Assembly: GCF_008831285.2 (NCBI RefSeq)
Contig: NC_045146.1
Location: 11,542,972 to 11,606,971, forward strand
DNA: 64,000 nucleotides
From: Nymphaea colorata
Taxonomy: Eukaryota > Streptophyta > Magnoliopsida > Nymphaeales > Nymphaeaceae
Reading direction: 5' to 3'
Shown: positions 54,568-64,000 of the stretch, in pieces
Layout of the letters: each line of letters opens with the position of its first letter
Position numbering within the stretch: position 1 is the stretch's first letter
The notes under the pieces: model-generated
What the model was told of the DNA's origin: nothing
The model's database searches: none
The model's input: the letters and a program-made list of their open reading frames with translations, nothing else
Translations under genes and position numbers: made by a program

Positions 54568-55929
54568 CTAGATGCTTCTGCCGCAATCAGTAGGCGCAAG
54601 AAGCAACCTCCTATTCCTCAGATCATACTCAATGTACACATTCTGTTGTGCTGTATTGCCAATTATAGTGAACCGCCTTGGACCGGCAATGAAGGTGCTG
54701 CACACCACACCTTCGGTGAAAACCACGAAAGCGTTCGATGGTGGCAGCAGCCAGTCTCCTCCTTCCAAATGCAGAATCACGTTCGGTAATCCATCGAGAT
54801 CATTGGCATCATTGTAACTGAAGCATAAATGGCGATGGGTGAGGGGCGATGGCACCGACTGCAGCTTTACGGCACTCTTCAGAGCAGGCTCCAGTAGATT
54901 GTAGGCTTCCAAAGCCAAAAATGTAAATGTGATGCCGGAATCGATGATTGTGCCGCCGTAATCGGCGATGGTGCCACCCTTTCCATTTGGCGTCGGCTTA
55001 AACGTTCCCGCCGGTACGTTCAGCTTCTTATTTCCGACGCTTATGTCTTTGAGGGCTACATAGTAAACGCCAGTTTCGTTCGCCGGATGTTTCACCAGTG
55101 GGGTCTTCACTGCTTTTCGGATCGCAGCAGGGGGTTGGACGCTGGCGCCGAACTTCAGCATGCTAAACGAGTTACTGATCGGGGAGTTCAAACAGTATGA
55201 GAATTTGTAGTCTACTAAGGAACCTAACTGAGAGACGATCGACAGTGGACCTCCTCCAAGCCCAATAATCCCAGAGACACCATCAAAATCGGTGAAGCTT
55301 TCACTCTCGTGGCCGCAGCCGAAGTTGATATTCGGGATTTTGACGCTCTGGCTGTCGCTCACTTCGAAAGTGATGGTCTCAGAAGCAAGGGTTCCCTTCC
55401 CGTACGTTCTGTCGGCGTAAACGTACGTGTACTGGCAGCGTTTCTGTAGATCGCAATGGCCTATATCAGTGCAAAGACTGGAGTTGCACCTTTGGTTCTT
55501 GAAGGTAGACGAGTTGTCGGGATTGAAGATCTCGGGAGGTCGGTGGGAGCATCTTTTACAAGGGAGGCACCGAGCCCAGGTGAGGTCGCTTGCTGTGTCC
55601 ATGAGCATCGAGTACTCGACAGCCGGAGTTCCGATCGCGATCTTGACGAGGTAGTCGCCGAATTTAGGAAGCACCCACGCGGAAATGCTACCATTAGAGG
55701 ATGCAGAACGGGAAGAAAGATGGGCGAAGCGGGAGAAGGAGCGCTCAGCAGAGGACCTGATGCGATCGGAGAGTGTGGAGGTTGGATTGTGTAAAGGCGA
55801 GGAAGGAGAGTCCCGATGGATCAGGTCAAGGGTGAAACCTTTCTGTGCATGAGACCTGAGGGCAATGGCGGGATAAGATTGTAGGAAGAGAAGAACAGAG
55901 AGAAGGATGGTGAAAATGGTGGTAGCCAT
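54568..55929 (-). CDS. Aspartic protease, nepenthesin/CDR1-like (family A1), altered active site
   Basis: A single-exon 453-residue protein with the layout of plant CDR1-type secreted aspartic proteases: signal peptide (1-23, hydrophobic), a propeptide starting GFTLDLIHRDSP (31-42), and the mature domain from about 88. The first catalytic site is at D111 and the second at D330. The nepenthesin-type Cys-rich insert follows the first site (CLPCKRC, 121-127), and the flap tyrosine region (YTYVYAD) is present. The length and C-terminus (TIIGNTAQQNVYIEYDL ... PTDC) are as expected for the family. Unusually, the first triad reads DTAS instead of DTGS and the second DSGI instead of DSGT, so activity is uncertain. 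Close relatives cleave peptides in the apoplast, for example in defence signalling. A good TATA box lies about 150 bp upstream. Confidence 0.92.
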   Translation of the reverse strand: MATTIFTILLSVLLFLQSYPAIALRSHAQKGFTLDLIHRDSPSSPLHNPTSTLSDRIRSSAERSFSRFAHLSSRSASSNGSISAWVLPKFGDYLVKIAIGTPAVEYSMLMDTASDLTWARCLPCKRCSHRPPEIFNPDNSSTFKNQRCNSSLCTDIGHCDLQKRCQYTYVYADRTYGKGTLASETITFEVSDSQSVKIPNINFGCGHESESFTDFDGVSGIIGLGGGPLSIVSQLGSLVDYKFSYCLNSPISNSFSMLKFGASVQPPAAIRKAVKTPLVKHPANETGVYYVALKDISVGNKKLNVPAGTFKPTPNGKGGTIADYGGTIIDSGITFTFLALEAYNLLEPALKSAVKLQSVPSPLTHRHLCFSYNDANDLDGLPNVILHLEGGDWLLPPSNAFVVFTEGVVCSTFIAGPRRFTIIGNTAQQNVYIEYDLRNRRLLLAPTDCGRSI

Positions 55930-56070
55930 GGCGCAGATGGTTCTTGGTGAGGGATGATCAGGTACGTAGAGCTTTGCATATGTACACTAATACTCAAGCG
56001 AGTAATTACCCGATTTAAGCAATGGCATTCAAACCCTCCTACGGAATATAAAGCTTCCTCCTTATCACAT

Positions 56071-56080
56071 CTTTTATATA
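56071..56080 (-). promoter_or_regulatory. TATA box of the aspartic protease gene
   Basis: TATATAAAAG on the minus strand, about 142 bp upstream of the start codon at 55929. Confidence 0.5.
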
Positions 56081-56353
56081 TGTTACTGTTATTACCATTT
56101 GTTATTATTATTAATGAAAATTGATTATGGGTCAGGAAACGTATTCGAAAATGAATAGCCATCCAATTCTGGTATAAAATTTTCTCACAAATTGTTTAAA
56201 AAATATCTTTTTAGCAGAAATTTAAAAGGTCTGGCTTTTTTCTAGAATCTGTCTGTTTTTCTATATGAATAGTAAAAATTTGATAGGTGCATGATTCTTA
56301 GGTGCATGACATACAAGGACTCAACTTGTTTTTTGATCTTTGAAAATAAAAAA

Positions 56354-56718
56354 GAAAAATACAATATAAAGATATATTAGCCATCTAGCCTTAATTAATA
56401 ATCTTTTCCTTTATTTTCTCCCAATTTTTCATCTTGGAAAGATTAGCTAATAAGTTGATTCCTTATAAGTCATGAGAAAAATACAATATAAAGATATATT
56501 AGCCATCTAGCCTTGATTAATAATTTTTTCCTTTATTTTCTCTCAGTTTTTCATCTTGAAAAGATTAGCTAATAAGTTGATTCCTTATAAGTCATGAGAA
56601 AAATACAATATAAAGATATATTAGCCATCTAGCCTTAATTAATATTTTTTTTCCTTTATTTTCTTTCATTTTTCATCTTTAAAAGATCAGCTAATAAGTT
56701 GATTCCTTATAAGTCATG
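56354..56718. repeat. Three-copy minisatellite, 122-bp unit
   Basis: GAAAAATACAATATAAAGAT begins units at 56354, 56476 and 56598, exactly 122 bp apart. Each unit runs through TTAGCCATCTAGCCTT and ends GATTCCTTATAAGTCATG. The array is flanked on both sides by a GTGCATGA / CATGCACC motif (near 56286 and 56717). Confidence 0.9.
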
Positions 56719-57187
56719 CACCTAAGTAAAGCTAGGCGCCTTAATAAGGTGAAATAGGCGACTCTGCCCGATCTTTGGGGATATTATGTTGCAAATGAAT
56801 TTCAAATTCATTTAGTTGGATACGATACAAATATTTGCATCCAAGTATTAACTAGACATGAGTTTGATACAATACAATTCATTATTTGGATATAAATCTA
56901 ACTCTGGGATCCAATTAAAACCCGATAAAGGCTTCAACCGAAGGGCAGTCATGAGTTTGTTCCTGAACTGATTACGAATAAAACAATGAATCTTATGGTA
57001 GTCGAATTTGAATTTGCATGCGAATTGATTAGACATTAAATAATGTATAAAACTTTGTGGCAGTCGAATTTGAATTTGCTTCTTGAATCTGAATCTGGTT
57101 CTGTTCAAGTCAGATTGGGTAGATATGAGAATGGACCCGAATCCCAAACCGGTAGCGAACGAAACCATCGGGCGGGGGAATGGCGGT

Positions 57188-57334
57188 TCAGTAATTGTTT
57201 TGACAAGCGAGGCGTTTTAGGCAATCGGAAAAGACCAACAGTCCCACAGGCCGCAGCCGGCTCGGGAAGTTCGCTTTCGGGCCGCAAAGCGGGACCAGCG
57301 AGTCAGCGTCGTCGAGAAGCACGTCATCGTCCAT
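57188..57334 (-). other. Short GC-rich ORF of unknown status (48 aa)
   Basis: An ATG at 57334 opens MDDDVLLDDADSLVPLCGPK and runs to a stop at 57188-57190. Base composition is exon-like against an AT-rich background, but no family is recognised and the plus strand is also open. It could be a first exon, a gene fragment or chance. Confidence 0.2.
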
Positions 57335-60300
57335 GATAGGGAACCGCGGAATCTGCTGCGTCAGCATTTCAAATGCGCCCTCGTAATTTTTGGAAATTCC
57401 TAGAACCGCGTTCTGTATTCATATTATCGGAAAGGTAGATTGAACTTCCTGATATTATTCTAAAACACTCAAAATCCGCTGTTTGAGTTGTGCCCATCGG
57501 GATAAAATGAAAATAAAAAGCGTTTAACTTCTCGTCCATGTTAAGAGGGAGAAAAAGTTGCTAGGAATGTTGCTGAACTTAGTCTTCAAATCTACAAAGT
57601 ATCATCACATGTCTCCATGAAATCAGGCAGCTGTAGACTTGAGATCTATGCCGGTTTCAGACCCGAGGTCTAAAATCCGGTTCTCTTCCTGTTCAGGTTT
57701 CGGATTTGAGGTTTTTACTAGATAAACATGGAGACCCGAAATCCACAGTGCTGAAATTCGAAAAAGTGTGGATTTCCTACTAGCTCAGATCCACCTATAC
57801 GTGAACTTAAGAAGTCAAATGTACATATATTCTTTAGTTGTCAAGTGAACTGATTAACATAGTTTCCCGGTGGTTTTTGAATTTTAATAGCCTTTGAAGG
57901 TCAGCCTAATATCTTCGTATGTTCTCCTAAACTACGTTACTTGACTCTATTAATTTTCCTGCAATGAGGAGCAAGCATGGGCCAGATTCTAGGCCGATTT
58001 GTACGTAATTTTTTCATAATGAAAAGTGATTGTATTGGACATTATGTTCGTATTTGCAAATGCTAAGGCAGAGGAGAGTTGCCATCAACATGCACATTTT
58101 GGTATGTTCTCCATTAATTACGCTCATATTAATTATCGCTTTATAAAATACGTCGTTAATCTTGTTTTCTTAGTCCTTACTCTTTGTTTTTTGTTTTATG
58201 CTTCACAACAAATATGTTGTCACGAAGCTTGGCAAGCGGGTTGGCAATAGTTTCCTGTGAACTTTAATGGCAAAGTAATGTTTCTTAATGCTTGAATGTG
58301 TTTTTCAAAATCCTCACCAAAAAAAGAAAAAAAGAAAAATCTTGTTTTGTGAAAACTACCCCCTTCACAATTATGTTATTCGGTTAAGAAAGTTTACAAG
58401 CAAAGTTTTACACGCATTACAAAATATCAGTGATATCTGATTGGATTTTTTATTTGGACTCACTTTTAAATAAATAATAGGCATCAATATGGTTGATTAC
58501 TTAAACTTTCCTATATCCAATATCCAGTGATCAGTTCTTAACATATTATAATGCGTGTGGTTCGAATTTGATTAAAAGTCTGATTCAATGCCGAATTTAA
58601 TGTCAAATTTAGATATTGTATAGATTTGTCGACTTTGCATTTGAATCAGATGTGTTGACATCTCACCACTATGGTCATGCATGCCCAAGAAAAGGCAATA
58701 ACATGAGGCGCAAGGACGAGTTTTTTCGAGAATGAATAGATTATTCCATGGAGGATGAAATGAGAGTTCAAATCACAGAATTAAGAGAGCGTTGGTAGTT
58801 CTCTGCTTAATTAATCAGATGCCTCAGATAAAGTTCAAAAGTCCATCCAAGTAAGCGTTTCAATATATCATGCGGGTTAGAATTGTCTGTATCTTGGCAG
58901 TATCCCGAAGACAAAGACCCACACACACATTTATATAATGCAACCTGCTTATATAAATGTAAACCATATTTTCTTATGCAAATTATATTTAATTTTCCAA
59001 GGGTTTATTTCCTTATACACCGATAGAACTTTAAGAAGCTTGAAAACTATGAAATATAAGGTCGAATCTTCTAAGCTTGTGACAAAAAGTTAGGTTTCAT
59101 TCAGAAAAATTTGCCAAAACAAGTGGAGGAATTCAATCGAGTGCCTGACTAACTGGACCAGCTAGACCATATCCCAAATCCCTATTGTCTATGTCCATTA
59201 GGCTGTCAAACTTTGCTTAATTTAAAAAAGATTAGGTTTGATTTTCCGCTCAATTTACTTGGTTGTTTATTGTGAGTCCTTCAATATATCAGTTTCTAGG
59301 AATGTTTATCCTTATCAGAAGTTGGCAGATACTTATTAACTAATTATCTTCTTCACCAACTACAATGGGAATTTGAACTTAGAAGTAGACATGACATGAC
59401 AAAAACCATGCAAGTGAAGTAACCCTATTCGGTTACTAGGAAGTCCCCCGAATGTGCTTCATAGGTCAGACCTAGTAGAGTTCCATTTTTTGAGGAATCC
59501 GCCAGGGGTAAAATAAGAAACTTGGAGCGCTTAATTATTGGAATGCTCTAAGGAGCATGACATAGCTGGTTGGGTTTGTGGGCTAGTGAAAGTTCGATCA
59601 TCAGTTCTTCGATTCTAGTGAGTGTTACTCCTTTGTTTTGCACAAGATCGCAAATGCTATTTTGAGTTGAATGGAGTCATGTGCACCAAGGTAAGGGAAA
59701 GAAGGGGAAGGACTTGGGCCTTGTTGAGATATCTCTCATACATGCCGGAATCATGTGCTTGGAGGATTTACTCTTATTAAAGCACAGCCATATAATAATC
59801 AAATTTGATTAGGATCTCTTATAATATATTGAGATTTTAGTTCAGGTAATAAAGGCTTGGATAGTGTAAACAGTACAGTCATCGTTCGCAAATCGAGGAA
59901 TATTAATCATTTTGAGACAGAGCCCACCTTGTCGAAATTATTGAGTCAAAGATAATTGAACAAAAGCTTGTGGAATCCCTTGATTTCTGATGACAGCAGA
60001 GATGTCGGGCTCTAGACTACAGTTCAATCCTTGTTTTGTGTCGTTGGAAAAGTTGAATGCTCACAAGGATCACTTAGGCGCACCTATGCTGTTGTTCACT
60101 TTACTATCACCCACCTGCTCGTATGATCATCTACCTTACCTTTTAATTCCCTCTAACTAATTGTTTTCCTTCTTGTTACTAAGTACAAAAATATATATCA
60201 TAAATATATTAAAGTAGCTTTAAGTCAGTAAAAAGGTTAAAATAACCTAGTTAAGCAATGCCAGCCTTATCGTAATCTGGGTGAACCAACCTTACGCCGA

Positions 60301-60963
60301 TCTTTTGGAAAACAATTAAACATAATTTAAACTAGTTATATAATAAAAAGGAACATCAATATACGTACAATGATGCATGGAATTAATTGCCAATCATGTC
60401 AGCCTCACCAAACTTCCTTTTCCAACCAACGATAATATATTTATCAAGTTCGGTGCATGTGCAAATCATTATCTGCTTATTGCTAGCATTAATATATAAT
60501 ACAGGGCATATTCCGGTTCGAGGTGATTCAAAACGAAGGAGATCTCGATGATTGTGTCTACGTTTCAAATGCTACACGCCATTTGTCAAGTTTATTTTTC
60601 AAATAGGCGAAATAACTGGCCGCACATCTGGAGGCTCTCTCTACTTGCCATGATCCATGAACTCCACTTTGCTGTTGAGGTTCGAATTCGAGAAGGCCGA
60701 TCCACCAACCCTTCTTCTTCTTCATCATCATCATCATCATCTTCTTCTTCTGCACCATCCATTCTGAACCACCACATAACGCAAGAAGACAATGAATGTT
60801 AGGCGGCATATTAAAAGAAAGCCTAGCAACCGCCCGCACAGAGCGATTAGACATAAACCCAAACACAATATTGGCCGATACGTATCATATTGATCGCTTA
60901 CCACATATAATAATACGAGGACCGCTACGCTACTAGCTTTTATTGACTCAAGAAAGAACAATT

Positions 60964-61265
60964 CTACTTCCGGTTCAATTCGGTCATTAATATACGTATC
61001 GGCTGGTACGCATCTCTAAGCAAAATCTGAGCAGAGCAGCCGCATACTCTGTGGTGGAGTGTCAGGTGGTACGGTCTCCGAATCCCTGTGACCTGAACCA
61101 CGATCCGGCCCTCTCTGTCCCTCTGGATCATGATACGGAAGCCGCGTCGAGTGAGCAGTAAGCTGGGGAGGGAAACCTGCACTTTTGGCACGGTAATTGT
61201 TGGGGCACAGTAATTGTTGGACCTGCACAGACCTTCTCCTCCATTCCCTGCCGGCAGCCGGACGG
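60964..61265 (-). other. Possible terminal exon or coding fragment
   Basis: A minus-strand frame open from a TTTGTAG acceptor-like site near 61277 to a stop at 60964. It includes PTITVPKVQVSLPSLLLTRR and then a GFRIMIQRDREGRIVVQVTG segment. The basic/hydrophobic alternation looks protein-like and the GC content is raised, but I cannot name a family and find no upstream exon. Confidence 0.2.
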
Positions 61266-62630
61266 CCGCAGCTACAAATTAAGCCGATAGCTAGGGACCG
61301 ATCCGTTCAGTCCGATCCCAAGGAACAACCGGGAGAATGAATTAACTTTACATAAATATGAACTAGTCATGTTTATCGTTCTATAAGATGGAGCTACAGT
61401 TGGGGTTTGGTGAGCGTCAAAATGTGCATGGGTCATGCTTTTGCTTTTTCTTCGGAAAAACTTGGAACTAATTTAGGGAGAATGTTTGGTTTTGAACACT
61501 TGATTCATATGTCAGCGTCACACTGTTCTTGGCTTTCTTTCTTATCATATATTAAACTATGCCCAATTGCCCATCACATCTACAGACTGAAGTCTTTTAT
61601 TTCTTCACGACAACGACGCCTGACCTTTATCATGCAACGAATTTCGTTTAAGAATGTAGGCGGCTTACATTCAGGTTGAACTCAGTACCGTTATCCTTGA
61701 TCATGTTTTGTGTATTAGAATTCGGATTCAGATGCACACTCGATCTTTTTAGAGTGGGTTTGGATCTGACGACTTGCCAATTGGTAATTGCATCCAAATT
61801 TGCTGACCCCAAATCCAAGTAAATAACTTCAAAATCAATTATCACATCCAGGTCTATTTGCATCCCTAGTCTTCTTTGCAAATAGAACAAGAACGTCTAA
61901 ATTTAAGATTAGCGCTTATTTCTCTTAGGTACGTTAATTAACTAATTAGGCAATGGGTCCAAAGGTGTACTGAACAATATTCGTCGTCAAAATGAGCGAC
62001 TCCTAGCGAGGATCACTATACTTTCATCTCTCGCAATAATCTTTTGTTCTTTACCATCTGTAAATTGAACGGCTGCAGCTTTTCTTTTTTCCCTTTTTCC
62101 TAGGAACGGGGAATTCAAGTAGAGAGTGATTTTGAGTCATTCAAAACAGACAATTTCCAGCTGACTGTCGACGGCTCTACATTTGCTTTCACAAATAGAA
62201 GTCAGGGAATAATAATAGGATCATCAACTGACTCCATATTTAATTCTTTTCACGAAAAAAAAAACCTGCTTAAAAAGTAGCAAGGGAAAATCTGGTGCCA
62301 TGCTTTATTGAGGGGAGCGGTAAAAAGGATCTGCTTTCAGCAACATTTCTGTTCCCCTTTAAAGAAAAAGGTGGGCCTGTAATACATGGCAGCGAAAATT
62401 TACGAAAGAAGGGGTTGACGTGGTGAGAAACTACCTGCAAAAATCAGGTGCGCAATCTGATAAAGCTTGAAACCTATTTTGGTAGAAGAAGAAAGTGAGA
62501 AAAAGATAAACACGATGAAGAAAGAGCTCAAGAAGAGAATGTCCAATCTTGACAGCGGTAAAAGGGCAGGAGAAAAGGACGGAACCCGTTTTTTTTATTT
62601 CCTTTACGTAGAAAAAGTGAAGCACACTCT

Positions 62631-62856
62631 CTCTCTCTCCCTCTCATGCAGTCAGAGCATACACATGCATTGCAGTGTTTCGACTTCAGTTGTGCTTAAC
62701 AAGTTCTAATTTGTCTGCAATGCACATACTTGCAGGCGTTACATCTCTCTCTCTCTCTCTCTCATGCATACAACATAAAGAGTACAATGTTTCCACATCA
62801 ACTTTGCTGCAACTTCTAATCTTTATCCAAAATACATGCATGCATGTGTTCAAGCA

Positions 62857-62890
<34 letters not shown>
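62631..62890. repeat. Three (CT)n tracts, each next to a CATGCA motif
   Basis: CT runs at about 62629-62645, 62744-62762 and 62860-62888 each lie beside a CATGCA-containing segment, suggesting a diverged repeated unit in the 3' flank of the adjacent gene. Confidence 0.7.
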
Positions 62891-63238
62891 CCCACTCCCT
62901 TCTTTCAGGCACACATGCCACATTCATTCCCATGGAAAATTATGAATCATCTTCCCCTCTATTGTCAACTAGAAGAAAGGAAATAAACCTACTCGCATTC
63001 GAAAGAAAGAAGAAGGAAAAAAAAAAAAAAACTAAAACAACGGAAAAAAGATATACTTGGTTGTTGAGTATCCATGGCGTGACTCGTCAGGTGCATTTGG
63101 TGCTTATTAAGCACCAGGTTCTATCAGAATATAAATCTGCATCGACACCTAACGCACTTGTTCGCCAACTTCTTGACAGCAATTCTGACTCCTCTTTCCT
63201 TCACCTGTCTACTGTTATCCAAGCTAACACCACCTTCT

Positions 63239-64000
63239 TCATTGCATCCTTTCACTATATGACCTCACCAGTGACTTCATTTCTGAGTCTAACGTCACCA
63301 AATTCATATTGTGTTGTTGCGGCTGCGGAATATGGTGATCTCTATGAGAGAACCCACCTCCCATAAACCCTCTGCTCATCCCTCCAACACCAAGAAAGTC
63401 CCTAGTCAGACCATCTGTTGGCCCCATACTTGAAGATGAAGCGCCTGCGTTCTGGTTGATCTTCCCCTCGGCATTCTTGTTGGAAACCTTTGTACCCTGG
63501 AGCTTCATTCTACTTTGACTTCCATTGTACTCTTCATACTCATCCACTCCTCTACCATCATCCCTGAACATAGGGCCACTGCCATTCACTAGAGAATTCA
63601 TGATCTCCTGGATGTTTGTGTCATCTCCAGTACCAAAATTAGGCCTCATATGGTCTAAACCTTGGAGATTTCTAGCAGGAATTGAGGAGATAAGCTGCGG
63701 CCTGCTACTCGAAGGGCTGTGAGTCGTCGCGGCTAGGGAGGAAGGTGGCGGCGGAGCTGACGATGGTGTTGGTGCTCTCTGATCCTGCCATGGGAGATTT
63801 ATGCCCATAGACGACGCGTCATGGCTTGTGTTGTTCGAGGTGGGACTGTTGAAGGCCCTTATCAGGCTCTCGTGGTTTCCAGTACTGGTGGTTGCACCCA
63901 ACTGAGCAGCTTTTTGAAGCAAAGCGGTAGCAGACATCTGGGGAAGGATCGTGTCGTTTTGTAGCTGAGAGTTGTAGAGTGAAGGAACGCTGGAGGCCAT
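63239..64000 (-). CDS. INDETERMINATE-domain (IDD) C2H2 zinc-finger transcription factor, last exon (partial)
   Basis: The frame is open from the window edge to a stop at 63239-63241 and gives 253 residues. Two C-terminal signatures of IDD proteins are present: MSATALLQKAAQLG (about 22-35) and LTRDFLGVGG (about 198-207). Between them lies Ser/Pro/Asn-rich low-complexity sequence. In this family the N-terminal ID domain (four zinc fingers) is encoded by earlier exons, here beyond the right edge, so the ATG at 64000 is probably an internal Met. IDD proteins are nuclear regulators of development and metabolism and bind GRAS partners such as SCARECROW and DELLA proteins. The exon ends in a Ser/Tyr-rich tail (SLVRSYSERMQ). 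Confidence 0.9.
   Translation of the reverse strand: MASSVPSLYNSQLQNDTILPQMSATALLQKAAQLGATTSTGNHESLIRAFNSPTSNNTSHDASSMGINLPWQDQRAPTPSSAPPPPSSLAATTHSPSSSRPQLISSIPARNLQGLDHMRPNFGTGDDTNIQEIMNSLVNGSGPMFRDDGRGVDEYEEYNGSQSRMKLQGTKVSNKNAEGKINQNAGASSSSMGPTDGLTRDFLGVGGMSRGFMGGGFSHRDHHIPQPQQHNMNLVTLDSEMKSLVRSYSERMQ

Larger units (their letters stand above)
55930..63238. other. Intergenic region
   Basis: After the protease promoter there is a three-unit minisatellite (56354-56718), a GC-rich patch (57150-57340) and AT-rich DNA without recognised genes up to the 3' end of the INDETERMINATE-domain gene. A (TCA/TCT)n run lies at 60710-60750. The right end (from about 62.6 kb) is likely the 3' flank of that gene. 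Confidence 0.6.

Noticed and set aside
60668-60710. VEVRIREGR on the plus strand, resembling a motif of ICE/FAMA-type bHLH C-termini
   Set aside because: Only nine residues match, the continuation is Ser repeats from a microsatellite, and no bHLH is encoded nearby.

Overview
The window is nuclear DNA from a flowering plant. It shows GT-AG introns, plant-specific transcription factor families (trihelix, INDETERMINATE-domain, a land-plant bHLH subgroup), a peroxisomal acyl-activating enzyme, a nepenthesin-type aspartic protease, and long AT-rich intergenic DNA with (AT)n and (GA/CT)n microsatellites. I do not assign a species. Coding exons of several genes are much more GC-rich than their surroundings.

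Layout, left to right. At 200-238 (-) lies a 13-codon first exon that reads like the start of a Rab5/RABF2 GTPase; the rest of that gene is outside the window. From 0.3 to 6.3 kb there is no clear gene, but there is a 574-bp element with terminal inverted repeats, a long (AT)n tract, a decayed LINE fragment and an unexplained GC-rich island. A two-exon trihelix transcription factor occupies 6312-8910 (+). An AT-rich gap follows to 14.6 kb. A ten-exon plant UBX-domain protein (PUX7 type, CDC48 adaptor) spans 14620-21344 (-). A seven-exon bHLH transcription factor spans 24893-29111 (-). The 12.8 kb from 29.1 to 41.9 kb has no gene I recognise; it holds minisatellites, a tRNA-like sequence with Pol III boxes A and B, and decayed repeats.

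A small lysine-rich conserved protein is encoded at 41945-42307 (-), with tandemly duplicated, telo-box-containing DNA at its 3' side and a MITE-like element upstream. An intronless peroxisomal acyl-activating enzyme (C-terminal SRL) lies at 48218-49969 (+). About 0.9 kb downstream is a near-perfect 577-bp inverted repeat with an 18-nt loop (50834-51410), the most striking non-genic structure here. A CDR1/nepenthesin-like aspartic protease with altered catalytic triads lies at 54568-55929 (-). The last exon of an INDETERMINATE-domain zinc-finger factor enters from the right edge (63239-64000, -).

The genes do not form a pathway or cluster; this is an ordinary plant gene neighbourhood. Exon junctions for the three spliced genes were derived by hand, and reading frames and intron phases agree at every junction, with one 3-nt ambiguity in the bHLH gene. 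Family names rest on motif recognition, not on a database search.
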